64,000 bases of DNA, taken from contig NC_067121.1 in assembly GCF_021347895.1 (NCBI RefSeq), forward strand, positions 18,115,962 through 18,179,961, read 5' to 3'. The notes beneath the pieces are model-generated. The model searched no databases and was not told the origin of the DNA. It worked only from the letters and a program-made list of their open reading frames with translations. Positions 35,913 through 48,360 of this stretch are shown here, piece by piece. The translations under genes were made by a program, and so were the position numbers. Position 1 is the stretch's first letter. Every line of letters begins with the position of its first letter. This DNA comes from Acanthochromis polyacanthus. Lineage: Eukaryota > Chordata > Actinopteri > Pomacentridae.

Positions 35913-37539
35913 CAGTGGGTACGGAAAGTATTCAGACCCCTTGAAATTTTTCACTCTCTGTGTCATTGCAGCCATTTGGCAAAATCAAAAAAAGTTCATT
36001 TTATTTCTCATTAATGTACACTCAGCACCCCATCTTGACAGAAAAAAACAGAAATGTAGAAATTTTTGCAAATTTATTAAAAAAAGAAAAACTGAAATAT
36101 CACATGGTCAGAAGTATTCAGACCCTGTGCTCAGTATTGAGTAGAAGCACCCTTTTCAGCTAGTACAGCCATGAGTCTTCTTGGGAATGACGCAACAAGT
36201 TTTTCACACCTGGATTTGGGGATCCTCTGCCATTCTTCCTTGCAGATCCTCTCCAGTTCTGTCAGGTTGGATGGTGAACATTGGTGGACAGCCATTTTGA
36301 GGTCTCTCCAGAGATGCTCAATTGGGTTTAGGTCAGGGCTCTGGCTGGGCCACTCAAGAACGGTCACAGAGTTGTTCTGAAGCCACTCCTTTGTTATTTT
36401 AGCTGTGTGCTTAGGATCATTGTCCTGTTGAAAGGTGAACCTTCGGCCCAGTCTGAGGTCCTGAGCACTCTGGAAGAGGTTTTCCTCCAGGATATCTCTG
36501 TACTTGGCCGCATTCATCCTTCCTTCAATTGCAACCAGTCGTCCTGTTCCTGCAGCTGAAAAACACCCCCACAACATGATGCTCCCACCACCATGTTTCA
36601 CTGTAGGGATTGTATTGGGCAGGTGATGAGCAGTGCCTGCTTTTCTCCACACATACCGCCGAGAATTAACACCAAAAAGTTCAGTCTTTGTCTCATCAGA
36701 CCAGAGAATTTTATTCCTCATAGTCTGGGAGTCCTTCATGTGTTTTTTGGCAAACTCTATGCGGGCTTTCATGTGTCTTGCACTGAGGAGAGGCTTCCGT
36801 CGGGCCATTCTGCCTTAAAGCCCCGACTGGTGGAGGGCTGCAGTGATAGTTGACTTTGTGGAACTTTCTCCTATCTCCCGACTGCATCTCTGGAGCTCAG
36901 CCACAGTGATCTTTGGGTTCTTCTTTACCTCTCTCACCAAGGCTCTTCTCCCACCATTGCTCAGTTTGGCTGGACGGCCAGGTCTAGGAAGATCCTCCCA
37001 AACTTCTTCCCTTTGAGGATTATGGAGGCCACTGTGCTCTTAGGAACCTTGAGTGCTGCAGAAATTCTTTTGTAACCTTGGCCAGATCTGTGCCTTGCCA
37101 CAATTCTGTCTCTGAGCTCCTTGGGCAGTTCCTTCGACCTCATGATTCTCATTTGCTCTGACATGCACTGTGAGCTGTAAGGTCTTATATAGACAGGTGT
37201 GTGCCTTTCCTAATCAAGTCCAATCACTTCAGTTAAACACAGCTGGACTCCAATAAAGAAGCAGAACCATCTCGAGGAGGATCAGAAGAAATGGACTGCA
37301 TGTGAGTTAAATATGGATGTCGCTGCAAAGGGTCTGAATACTTCTGACCATGTGATATTTCAGTTTTTCTTTTTAATAAATTTGCAAAAATTTCTACATT
37401 TCTGTTTTTTTCTGTCAAGATGGGGTGCTGAGTGTACATTAATGAGAAATAAAATGAACTTTTTGATTTTGGCAAATGGCTGCAATGACACAGAGAGTGA
37501 AAAATTTCAAGGGATCTGAATACTTTCCATACCCACTGT
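35913..37539 (-). mobile_element. Nearly intact Tc1-like transposon, 1627 bp
   Basis: Flanked by TA on both sides (35911-35912 and 37540-37541). Terminal inverted repeats of about 210 bp start CAGTGGGTACGGAAAGTATT and end with the inverse AATACTTTCCATACCCACTG. Inner repeats (TCAGAAGTATTCAGACCC type) match the IR/DR architecture of fish Tc1 elements. It contains one transposase gene on the minus strand. Confidence 0.95.
36131..37164 (-). pseudogene. Tc1 transposase (DDE), two inactivating lesions
   Basis: Transposase of the DDE/D family, which cuts and pastes the element at TA sites. Start codon at 37164. The N-terminus MSEQMRIMRSKELPKELRDR leads into a paired-type helix-turn-helix (GYKRISAALKVPKSTVASII). 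A frameshift after KGKKFG (about 37000) and a TAA at 36815-36817, where related elements have Tyr, break the frame. The rest is open from 36808 to 36131: LWSDETK (first Asp), GGGSIMLWGCFSAAGTG, FTFQQDNDPKHTAK (second Asp), SPDLNPIEHLWRDL (third acidic residue) and the C-terminal EKGASTQY. Total length is close to the usual 340 residues. All three catalytic acids are kept, but this copy should not make a full protein. Confidence 0.92.
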
Positions 37540-37541
37540 AT

Positions 37542-39379
37542 GTCTGTACGGTGTCTTTGAGTGCCGACAAAGGTGTTTTTCAATAAAATATATTATTATT
37601 CATTTCTGTCTCCAGGTGTTAAAACTATGTCCTGAAAAAGTTGCGACCAATATATTAAAAATGACACAACAATATAAGATGCCATAATAGGCTGTCCAGA
37701 TCCATGTTCTTTTTTGTATTGACATTACATAATTCTGTGGAAATACCAGTTATTTTATAGGAATGACACTGTTTTATATAGTGTAGCATACGGAGGACCA
37801 GAACAACAGTTTATTGCCAGGCAGATTCCAAATCAACACACAGAGCATCTAGAGATTCTTTCTCACAGCTGCAAATCTGATAAGAGACCATTTCAGAAGA
37901 TGGCTTAATCAAAAGTCACATTTAAATGAAACATCTCCATGTCGGATGTTTACCACAGAATTACCATTGTAATCCCTCTTGGAAACAACAGTACGTACCT
38001 GTGAAGATAGAGGAGTAGAGGAGACTGCTTTCTTCACCTGCTGATTCTCTTCTACTCCTAATACTCAGGACTCTGTATAGCAGACTAACTTCACAGGTTT
38101 CAAAAAGTGAAATCAAGGAGCTCATTCACTGGGGAGTGATGTCCCCAAAGATCTGGACCCAATATTCCAGGCCATTGGGACCAGTACTGAAGGAGAGCGC
38201 CTCACATCTGAAGTGGCATCATCGTAGATATTGAACAATTGTTTAAGAAATGAACTCAAATGAAGTCCTAAAGGTATCTGACCTCTGACTTCTCCTGGAC
38301 AGTGAAGCTTAACACCACCCCTTGACACATCCATGATTGGTCAGATGCTGATTTGAATTTGGCTCCAAAGAATTTCTATATAAGAGAAAGTCACTGGAAT
38401 ACAATGTGGGCTTCCTCTACTATTTTATTGGATGTTTGGCAGGTTCTTTGTTCATTCATGATAACGTTTAGGGCCGTTACTACTTTTTTGACTCAGATTT
38501 TTTAGGAGTTCCTACCTGCTCTTTTTCATTGGCTGTTTTCCCCCATGTTTTACCAGAGTTGGTCTTCTGTAACCTTCTTCAATGCGACAGCGTGAACATT
38601 CTCTTTGTAACTAAGAGCTTTGTTTTTACCCTGGCACACTTTTAAATGCAACTGTGGAATGGTGACATCCTGTCCCTTCATTCCAGAAGCAACTTAGCCA
38701 GCAGATGTCCCCTGAAACATCCCCCTTCAGTATCAATATGCAAGTATAACTTTCCTTCTGCTAGATGGGCGAATTTCGAAATGACAAGTGGCTTCTCAAT
38801 TCCAAAATGATTCCAAATTGATCACTGCTCCACCAGCTGCATCCAGTAATGATCACGGTTAATTCATTAGTTTATTTATCTATGTTCATTCATTCACTCT
38901 CAGTTTGTAAAGTCATTGTTGTCTTATTGTTTATTTCTAGCAGCAGTTTAACAAATTTAATCATGAAGTGTAATTTACACTACAAAGTGTTATTACACTA
39001 CATCGACAATAGCATATGTATAAGAGCTCATCCATAACACAGATGGCTAAATACAGACTATCTTTATTGTCCCAGGAAACCATTTTAAAAGTTTAGTACA
39101 TGTCCCACATTGTACCTTACAGATATCCATACAGCAATCGAACAGAGTAGATATTTTCAGATCTCTGAACATCGGCGAGTCAAATTTAGTGTTTTGGCAA
39201 ACAGGACATTTCAAAAGAGTCCGTGTTAATAGTTCTTCCTTTGGCCACTTGGGGGTAACAGAGCAAACTGAAACCAGACTGCTGGACTTTGTAATTTTCC
39301 TCTTCTATACAGATAAACTGAACGATAGCTTTTGGCCCTAAACACCTCAGAAACAAACTATCTAACTAGATAGTTACTC
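37542..39379. other. No recognisable feature
   Basis: About 1.8 kb of intergenic sequence; only short chance ORFs. Nothing supported. Confidence 0.45.
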
Positions 39380-40115
39380 CAGATGGCACTGCCTTGTCCT
39401 CAAGCACTACTTTGAGGAAACTTGGAGATCTGAAGAATCATATTGTGCTATATTTTTATTATACAGAGCACTTAAAAATTGGACTCTTCATCCCTGAAAT
39501 CAGCTTCCTGTGTGCGTTCAGAAGGCAGACACTCTCTTTAAAGATTAGGCTGAAAGCTTTCCTCTTTGATAAAACCTATGGTAGGCCTGGCACATGCAAC
39601 CCTGAACCATCCTGTAGCTGTACTGGGTCAAGACTATAGAGGGGCTTCTCATGATGCAGTAAGCACCTCTCTTCTACTCTCCTGTTTCTCTATACAGGTA
39701 TACACCGTCGTTACATACCACGGACATTGTGTCTTCTCTCACTGTAGTTTGTGTTTTGTCCTCTCTACAGGTATTTCTGGATCCGGAGCTCATCAGCCTC
39801 CAATCCTCCCATTATGCACTGTTTCTGTTTTCTATCTCCTGTCCTGTTCTCTCTCCCCTTTACTCTCACATCAACTGGTTGAGGCAGATGGTTTCCCTCC
39901 CTGAGCCTGAATCTGGCATATGTTTCTTCTTGGTGAATGGGAGTTTTTTTTTCTTCCCACTGTTGCCTAGTGCTGCTTAAGGAAATCCAAAGGATACTCT
40001 GGCTAAAGGATGCTTTGGATTTGTTGGGTTTCTCTTTTTGCTTTTATGAGGTCCTCACTTGATTATGTGAAGTACCTGAACATGACATACTTTTGAATTT
40101 GTGCTCTATAAACTA
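39380..40115 (+). mobile_element. LINE 3' region (ORF2 end and 3' UTR), decayed
   Basis: Contains an RLKAFLFDKTY-like C-terminal motif at about 39550. Then follow AACTGGTTGAGGCAGATGGT, CCCTGAGCCTGAATCTGGC, the GGGAGTTTTTTTTTCTTCCC block and TTGTTGGGTTTCTCTTTTTG. These are the standard 3' blocks of an abundant fish non-LTR family. A second trace is at 45215-45415. Confidence 0.6.
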
Positions 40116-40231
40116 TACATCTTTTCATTCTCCATTCTACTCTCTTACCAGCTGATCTACCAGAAAATTAGAAAAACAAAAATAGGATGAGACTGGTTCC
40201 TTGGATGAACTTGAATGCTTCTGAAAATACT

Positions 40232-40232
<1 letters not shown>

Positions 40233-40276
<44 letters not shown>
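40233..40276 (+). repeat. (GT)n microsatellite
   Basis: About 21 GT units forming the left boundary of a type B repeat. Confidence 0.95.
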
Positions 40277-40712
<436 letters not shown>

Positions 40713-41557
40713 AAGTGACAGAAACATGGAGAGAACAGAAAGAGACAGAGATGGCTTACATCTACACTGCTCTTCCATAAGTGCCCCTTGTTGCCGAGGG
40801 ATACAGCTCCAGATTAATGTGGTGACAGGCTTTTATGGTAGCCATGGAAACCAAAGGGCACTGACACACTTACCCAATGAAGAAACCCAAGCTAATGGTG
40901 CAGGCTGATGTGTGTGCAACAGACAGAGAGAGGTTATAACCTGAACTAAAATATAACCCCACTGCTGTTTACAGTTTTAGAAAAGAACTCATCTAAACAG
41001 TACACCATGTTGCTTTTGGAAAATGATCTAATATCATATTGTTCATTCAGTATCTATACAGGAATTGAACAAACATCATCTCCCATAAATTATGATTCAG
41101 TTTGGCTGGGATGACAACAGCTTTGACTGAACAGATTCATGTTTTTACAGGCACTAGGCTGGTAATGTGAAAGCCATCCTGTGATGTCTCCACAGTTTCA
41201 AAGTTGGACAGTTTATTGCACAACTGCATGGATGCGATGTAACACAATCTGAGGAATTTTGATAGGCCTGCCCACCTAACTCACAGACATTTTTCAGGGA
41301 TTTAACAACAACACACCGTGTTGTTCTTGCCTCGGGGGGCAGATGCCAAATGCTGAAGTTGTTCAGCTTTCATTATGTCCTGACTTTCTTGGAAGTGAGT
41401 TCCTTTTGGATCAGGGTTCTTGTTTTTTTTTATTTTTATTGTGATTATGCAAAGATTTAACAGTAAGGAAGATCAAAATCAACGTGCCACGCATGCTCTA
41501 TACTCAGTTAATGAAAATGTGTAAACTGTACAGTTTAACACAGCAAAATCATTACAT
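40713..41557. other. No recognisable feature
   Basis: Intergenic; nothing supported. Confidence 0.45.
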
Positions 41558-41893
41558 ACACTACTGTTCAAAAGTTTGAGGTCACCCAGGGAATTTCATG
41601 TTTTCCATGAAAAATCAAACTTTCATTCATGTGCAGAATTGTAACAGAATTGCACATGGGTTTTCTAATCATCAATTAGCCTTTCAGTACCATTAGCTAG
41701 CACAATGTAGCATTAGAACACAGGAGTGATGGCTTCTGGAAATGTTCCGCTGTACCCCTATGTAGATATTTCATTAAAAATCAGCCGTTTCCAGCTAGAA
41801 TAGTCATTTACCACATTAACAATGTCTAGAGAGTTTTTCTTTCAAAAATAGGGACATTTTTAAGTGACCCCAACCCTTTGAGCTGTAGTGTAC
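41558..41893 (-). mobile_element. Tc1-type MITE, full length
   Basis: Both termini present: TACACTACTGTTCAAAAGTT and the inverse CAACCCTTTGAGCTGTAGTG. All internal blocks are in order (TTGCACATGGGTTTTCTAAT, CATTAGCTAGCACAATGTAG, TCATTAAAAATCAGCCGTTT, CAATGTCTAGAGAG). This is the best reference copy in the window, about 336 bp, flanked by TA. Confidence 0.9.
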
Positions 41894-42139
41894 ATTGCAA
41901 AAGGAGATTAATAAGTGTATATAATGATATAAGCATGACTTAAAGGTTTTGATCAGAAAACCAATTAAACATATCATCTACGTGCATACAGATGAGTGAC
42001 ACTTCAAAGGAAAAACCTTAACGCTGTATAACAGGTGGCCCTGTTATACAGGGGGCATTTGGTTGGTTGGGGTTCACTTCTCCCCGAAGAGGAAAATCAT
42101 TGCAAACTGACAAAACATTTTTCGGAGTAATCATCTTTC

Positions 42140-42475
42140 TCCCAAGATGAAACATTTGTATTTTAATGGGGGTGCGCTGTTCCAGGATGACAGTGTCCTC
42201 AACCATAGGGCACAAAGGGTCACTTTTGGTGAGTATAATGATGTGAATCATGTGCTATGGTCTTCACTGTCACCAGATCTCAGCCCAAGTGAACATCTAA
42301 GGCACATTTTGGAACAACATGTTAGACAGTGCTCAGCATCATTAAAATGCCAAATGAGGGAATATCTTTTGGAAGAGTGGTGGTCCATCATTAGAGTTCT
42401 ATAGAGTTGGAGAATCAATGTCAAGAAGCATTGGTAATGTTCTGGCAGCACATGGAGGTACAACCCCTCACTAAA
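42140..42475 (+). pseudogene. Tc1-like transposase C-terminal fragment
   Basis: From 42165 GALFQDDSVLNHRAQRVT carries the second catalytic Asp region. [20 protein letters not shown] carries the DL.P.EHLW region with the third acidic residue. [15 protein letters not shown] is the usual C-terminal helix. The expected closing ARGGPTP-like text can be made out near 42455. The N-terminal two thirds are absent, and the frame has stops after 42404. Confidence 0.8.
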
Positions 42476-42479
42476 ACAC

Positions 42480-42546
42480 TATTAATTATTGTTATTATTA
42501 TTATTATTGTTATTATTATTATTATTATTATTATTTATTTATTTTT
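42480..42546 (+). repeat. (TTA)n AT-rich microsatellite
   Basis: Imperfect ATT/TTA trinucleotide run. Confidence 0.9.
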
Positions 42547-42564
42547 ACTAGTCTGAGGTGCAAC

Positions 42565-42692
42565 TAACAATGTCGAGATTGTATTTCTGATTAATTTGAT
42601 GCTGTCTTCATTGGGGGAAAAAAAGCTTTTCTGTCAATGTAATGATATTTCTAAGTGACCTAAAAACTTTTGAATGGTAGTTTATATTTGCA
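42565..42692 (-). mobile_element. Tc1-type MITE fragment
   Basis: AACAATGTCGAGATTGTATT, CTGATTAATTTGATGCTGTC, ATTTCTAAGTGACCTAAAAA and CTTTTGAATGGTAGT match the right end of minus-oriented MITE copies. Confidence 0.75.
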
Positions 42693-45210
42693 TTTAAAAA
42701 CAGAACTGCAAATGTTCTAAATCTGTATGCTGTCACATTTCACATCACAACTAATGTGATTTCTGCTTGACATTAACAGTATGTATTTTATGATGAGTTT
42801 AAGTTATTGACTTTTTGGAGTGTAGTGATAAATCTTAAGTAAATAGTTTTTCTTAGGAACACATGCTGTACACTTCTGCATTCTCATGGCTCTGAAAATA
42901 ATTACCTTTTACAGAGGAAAAAAAAGGTTCTGCAGTTGGAATGTGTACAGACCCCCTGGTTAAACTGTGAAGACAAAGTAGACTTAAAGTAAACATTCTA
43001 GGTTTTAAAAGGGTTCATGTGCCTGATGATTTTAGAAAACTATGAGAGATTCAAGTCCGAATGACAGACAGGTAAGAGTTAATCTGGCTCGTTACACACT
43101 CAAGTTGTTCAAGTTCATATGTGCACTGTAGTGGTCTCAGCAGGCCCACTGATTCTTGTGGGTGGATCCAGTGAACCCTGTGTTTTGTTCCTGCTGCTGA
43201 GAGAGACCAACTGCAGCACTCTGTCATTGTCTAGGCCCTAACTCTTCCTATGTTTGTAAAGCTGTTTCTGCTCAAGTCCGAAAGTCTGAATTCTCATTTA
43301 AAGTAAGGACACTGGGAAATATATCTTTCTTTTTACGATCTGTATCCGCAGCTTGAGCTTTGATCTTGAAAATACAAACAGACAAGTACCCTGCTATGAC
43401 GTTGCCATGATGACATGACTATTCCCCAGTGGCCGGGAAAATATAGGACCTAAAGCTGAGGTTAGAAGTCAGATTTTGTTGAAATATTGTCTTTTTTTAT
43501 CCCCACAAAAAAATTCAGGTTTACCAACAGCACTGTAACAACGGACTGCCGTTACCAAAGGTCAATTAAATAGTAAATTGAAATGAAACCAAAGCACCCT
43601 TTAATTTCTAAAATATTGATGTATATGTTGTGATATGTGTGTTTCTATATTTGTTGGAGCACATGGTTTTCAGCTGTGATGCCAGGCAGTTCTATCTGGA
43701 TATTCACCTGTTAACATCAGTAGCATTCGGCAGTAGATGGTGTAGTGGAAAGAAGCAGGATGAGCTAGTTAAGCAAACTGTGTAAATGTGGTGTTAGTTT
43801 ATTGATGTACTGTACAGAAACTTACCTCTGCCCGTCCTCTTCCTCCCAGGGTGTCCGGGCAAAAGTATTACCCAGGGGTTCGGATGCCTTTTTTTAGTTC
43901 CGATAGGGAGATGTAATGTGGCAAGTAGGTAGAGGGGAGTTTAAGTTTCCAAATGATCATTTAAAGTATTAAGGGAGTGTTTTTTTGAATGGGGGTTTAG
44001 GTTGGTTGTACTTATTGAGTGTAAATGTGTAGTCGGTAATGGACTTTATGTAAATATTCATCATCTATGTTGCTGTGTTTGGGGGTTTATCATGTGGTAT
44101 GTGCCTGATCGGCGCAGGGTTTTTAAGCCAGTGTATTGTCTGGCAATATAGTGTCCAAACAGCAATAAAAAGAAAACACGGATTTGAATCTTCTCTGATT
44201 CCCTGATTTCTTCATTGGTCGCCTCTGCCGCTTTGACAAGTTGATAAGCTCCAATAGAATGGTGAGGCTGGTAAGTCAGAAAACACGGGAACATTTTCAA
44301 ATTTATGAAACATTTTATGGTATAATGCTCTGGTAAAGGCAGAGATAGGAACTGAGCAGGAGCATTTTGTCCAATTACAGTGTAATTCTTTAGCACATGC
44401 AGTAAATAAATAACACAATGACTCGGTACATGTACTGAGACAAATATGGGGAAGAACAGTAAAGGTTAGGGACTGTACAGGTTACAACTTTGTGTGGAAC
44501 AAGGATTTAACTGATTGTCCTACTGAGAACTTCTTAAAGAATTACAAACCCAGAACGCAACATTCTTTTGAAGCAGCAGGTCATTGGAGCCATCTTTTTG
44601 AATGCCATCATATTGGGTGACACCTCATCATTGAGGATCAATATCTGCATTTCCAAACATTGAGGTAAATCTGAAGGGATTTTTTTTAGTAACTCTTTTA
44701 AAAAAGAAAGAAGTTTCCATTAACTGCTTTGGAGCAGCAATACTCTGCTACATAGTGTTTTTAGAAGGTGACAGTATAGGTTACATTACATATGGCTGTA
44801 ATAAACAAATAGACAAGGAGCGAACTGGAGCCAGTTATTTGCCAAACTCTGAAAAAAAAACTTGAAGATGGAGGAGGAGGAGGAACAAAAAAAAACTATG
44901 ACCATCCCTGAGAAAAAAAATGTGCAGAGAGGTCTTTAGGAAAGGTTGGGAAAGCTGTATACATTATTGTTTCCTGTCAGCTAGTACTGTCCATGTCTGA
45001 CGCTGTCCAGAGATGAACACAATGATAGAAACAGCTGAGCAGTCGTTCGCATGCTCAATTTTCACTTCATCAGAACTTATTCAGAAAAATTTACACGTGC
45101 CATGAACTTTCTTTTGTCAAATTGAGAATGATTTTCCCTCAGCTATTCTAATGTGAAGCTTCAAAATGTGCAGAAAAATACATTATGGAAACAGAGTTAA
45201 CAACATGTTT
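42693..45210. other. No gene; possible retroelement 3' end near 43800-44200
   Basis: Mostly featureless. Around 44140-44180 there is a GCAATAAAAAG polyadenylation-like site after a GT-rich segment, which could be an LTR 3' part. No TG..CA ends or target duplication could be fixed. Confidence 0.3.
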
Positions 45211-45214
45211 GTAG

Positions 45215-45415
45215 TAGTGAAACCTTCTGTCTCACCCCAGCCAGTTGAGGCAGATGACTGCTCTTCCTCAGCCAGGTACTGTTGGAAATTTCTTCCTGTT
45301 AAAATTGAGATTTTCCTTCTTGCAACTGCTGAGTCCTTGCTAAAGCAGGAATTGTTGGGTTTCTCTCCATCATTTTTGAAACATCTTGACCTTACTAATG
45401 GAAATTGATCTGAGA
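45215..45415 (+). mobile_element. LINE 3' UTR fragment
   Basis: CAGCCAGTTGAGGCAGATGA, GGAAATTTCTTCCTGTTAAA, GAGATTTTCCTTCTTGCAAC, GAATTGTTGGGTTTCTCTCC and the TCTTGACCTTACTAATGGAA close match the same 3' UTR blocks as 39880-40110. Confidence 0.6.
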
Positions 45416-45437
45416 TGACTTAATGACAAACACCAAT

Positions 45438-45945
45438 CAGTCACTGCATTATGACCACCTTTTTCATATTGTGTTGGTCCCCTTTAGGCTGCTAAAACTC
45501 CTTTAACCCAGTGGGGCATGGACGCAGGACCCCCGGGGATGTCCTGTGGCACCGGGATGGTGGCAGTGAATTCTGTGTGAATTTGCAGGGTGGGACCTAC
45601 CTACATCAGGCTTGTCCTGGTACATCCCTCAGAAGCTCAGTAAGATTTAAATCTGAGGAGTGTGCAACTCGGGTGCTCTGTCGTGTTCCCTGGGCCTCTC
45701 CTGAGCAGTTTTTGTGGTCTATCGGTTGCATTGTCCTGCTGAGGGTGGAAACTGGCATCGAGGACTGTTGTTTCCATGGAAGTCAGGGGGTTGGGAGGTT
45801 GTTTGATTTGCAATGTTTAGGTGGGTGGTCCATGTCAAACATCCACATGAATGTTGGGACTCAAGGTTTCCCAGCAGAACACTGCATGAAACAAGATGAT
45901 CGATGTTATTCACTTCACCTGTTAGTGGTCATAACGTCGTGGCTG
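45438..45945 (-). mobile_element. Tc1-like deletion derivative (MITE-like)
   Basis: Ends CAGTCACTGCATTATGACCACC and GGTGGTCATAACGTCGTGGCTG-type inverse. The middle is antisense transposase remains, for example GGGGCATGGACGCAGGACCC, GCATTGTCCTGCTGAGGGTG and GACTCAAGGTTTCCCAGCAG. It ends with the usual 3' block GATGTTATTCACTTCACCTG. The catalytic domain is largely deleted. A 148-codon plus-strand frame across it is antisense noise. Confidence 0.78.
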
Positions 45946-45949
45946 ATCT

Positions 45950-47350
45950 GTGTATAAACAAGAATTAAATTGCATAGTTTTGCTTTTTTTGTAGTGCAAC
46001 AACATGCAGGCCAAGCCCCTTTGCCCACTCTATAATTATTTTCAATTAATTCTACCAGGGAATTAAAAATATCTTGAAACTGAAATGTTCTTCATCCTAA
46101 TATTTTACGAATATTCTTGGGAAACAAAACGCACACTGTGATTAGCCAAATGTTGCTTAGAATTATAAATTGGCAACTAGTTTATGAATCTGTTAGCTGA
46201 ATGTACAGGCTGCAGATTTACTTTTTACTGCTAACATAAGATAACACGATTGTTCAATAGAAATGTGAAATATGTAAACTTTCAGGACTACGTAAAACTA
46301 AAACAGCCTTGTTTCGGCTCAGCTCTCACTGAACCATTCAGAATTTCTGTCTTTCTTTGAGAAGTTTTTTTTTTTGAGAAGTCAGCATAGCTCCACAGAG
46401 CACCGTGTTTCTGTGAGAAGGCAGGGTTTGGCAGTCCAAGCTTGACTGAGTTCATGTTTTTCTGCTGCAGTCATGGAATGTTTGTAATTACTCTCTCAGT
46501 CTCTCTTTGTATGTGTTTGTGAGAGTGAGCAAGAAGGAGCCAACTCAAAGCAAAGGTTCCAGTTTAAAATGATAAAATGGGAACAGCAGAACAGATAAAA
46601 ATACTATGGATGATTGAAAACAGTTTTGGGCTTTTACTTCTGTTAAAGAAGCCTTTGTTGTCTTTCAGTTGATGTAGCTGGTTTGTTTATGAGTAGGACA
46701 AGTAAGACTACACCATGTAAACAGAGAGAAACCCTGTGATTCAAATATTTGGCCTGAGGAAGTTTGATTTACTGATGAAAGGAACTAACTTACTAAAAAA
46801 TCTCTCCAACAATTACTGTTAAATCCCGTTACTGGATTCATTTAAGGTAATGATGGCAATGGGATGTTCCAGGACTCTTTGTTCCAACTGGCAGCCAAGT
46901 TTGACTAAAAGTTAGTAAAAAGTGTGAATGAAAATCCCACAAACTTCTGATTGGGAGATAAATGTGTATTTCGATGGCATACTGCCTGCACCCTCATGAA
47001 GATGCTTTCCTTCTATTGTGTGGAGCTTGGTTCCTCCTTGTGGGGAGTGATGAGGTGAAAACCTAGAAACCAAATATCCCATCTGTACGCGTTGTACATT
47101 GACACTGTAATGAACTTGGTCTTGTTTCATCATTTTGTCCTGCATGTTTCTGAGATCTGCCAGCACAGAGACATTAGTAAAAAGAAGTCTAAAACTGTGA
47201 TTATACAGCTGCACCTGTGTGGATGGACACACTGACAGCTGCAGACAGATGTGTACACTAGCAGCAATTATAACAGATCTCTGGGAGTCCACTCAGAGAA
47301 CTCCACTGGATGCATGTGAAGTTGGCTGAGTATACATGATACTCTACATT
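45950..47350. other. No recognisable feature
   Basis: Intergenic. The 126-codon minus-strand frame at 46912-47292 shows no motif. Confidence 0.4.
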
Positions 47351-47354
47351 TTAC

Positions 47355-47702
47355 AGGGTGTCCCAAAAATCTGGACATACAAGAAATATCATTAACTATA
47401 TATATTTTTTTACCTCTACAGCTTTGTCAAAAGAAGAAAGAGTTGAACTGGTACTTCTCAGTGGATATGAACGATGGACATGTCGAAAAATGGGGTTAGG
47501 ATTAGGTTTAGAGAGGTGATTGTTTGGGGCTAGCATGAATTTTAATGACCAATTCTTTAGTTTCAGCTGATACATTTGGTTTGTCCGTGACACTGCCCAT
47601 TTTTAAATATTTTTTAATCACCTTCACCACTGTGGAAAAGCCAAGTTGAATCCTCCTTGGATGTCATGCATTAAATTCATCTGCTATCTTTCGATATGTC
47701 CA
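47355..47702. mobile_element. Mariner-like N-terminal fragment with internal inversion
   Basis: The left end GGGTGTCCCAAAAATCTGGACA is typical of mariner-like elements. On the plus strand 47424-47492 reads SKEERVELVLLSGYERWTCR, the start of a transposase helix-turn-helix. The continuation (RKIADEFNA, then STVVKVIKKYLKMGSVTDKP) is present but on the minus strand at 47585-47702. One half of the coding start has therefore been inverted. Confidence 0.72.
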
Positions 47703-47925
47703 TAGAGGCAAACAGTCACGCTCACATTCACACCTACAGACAATTTAGAATCACCAGTTAATCTCAGCATATTTTTGGACTGTGGGGGGAAGCCAGAGAA
47801 CCTGCTGAGAACCCACACATGCACCAGGAGAACAGGCAAACTCCACACAAAAAGATCCCAGGAAAGCCGGGACACTAATTCCGGATCCTCTGTGAGGCGA
47901 CAGTGTTAACCACCATCCACTGTCA
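47703..47925 (+). repeat. Dispersed repeat, 5'-truncated copy
   Basis: GCTCACATTCACACCTACAG, ACAATTTAGAATCACCAGTT, GACTGTGGGGGGAAGCCAGA, ACAGGCAAACTCCACACAAA and the GCGACAGTGTTAACCACC end. The CCATCCATCC start is missing. Confidence 0.82.
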
Positions 47926-47987
47926 GTATGGAAATAATGACGTTGATGCAAATTGTTTTTAAAATGTATTCTAAAGTTGTATCAATA

Positions 47988-48360
47988 CAGTGGCATGCAA
48001 AAAATTTGGTCATCCTGACTCAAAATTTCTGTTAATGTGAACAACATTGAGATAAGAGTTCAGCTGATTTCCAAAATGAATACTTAGTATCTCTAACAGG
48101 CAACTTTAAAAAATATTTTCATCATGATTTCTTTTGGGTCCCAACTGGCTTAATGTGAAAATGATGAAAAAGAAAAAGGACCCAAAGCAAAAGATTGTAA
48201 AAGTATGTTCACTACACCAACACCCCCAGCAAGTATCACTTGTAAACACACGTATCCATTCATTTTCAATCATGTTTTGGTCAGAGGATTGTGAGAGCCA
48301 TGACAACACCTTCAGCTTCCTCCTGAGGTAGTCCATTGTTGATTTTGAGGAGTGTTTCGA
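47988..48360 (+). mobile_element. Tc1-like 5' fragment
   Basis: ACAGTGGCATGCAAAAAATTTGG is a Tc1 terminal repeat of the CAGTGGCATGCAAAAGTTTG type. GAACAACATTGAGATAAGAG and the sub-terminal text follow. A decayed antisense transposase-like piece (CTTCAGCTTCCTCCTGAGGT) lies near 48310. No right end was found. Confidence 0.55.

Noticed and set aside
36593..36853. Plus-strand frame of 86 codons
   Set aside because: Antisense shadow of the Tc1 transposase on the minus strand.
43700..44250. Possible solo LTR with an AATAAA-like signal
   Set aside because: No TG..CA termini, primer-binding site or target duplication could be identified, so the boundaries and class are unsupported.
45511..45957. 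148-codon plus-strand frame
   Set aside because: It lies antisense across a Tc1-like deletion derivative, whose ends and internal text explain the sequence.
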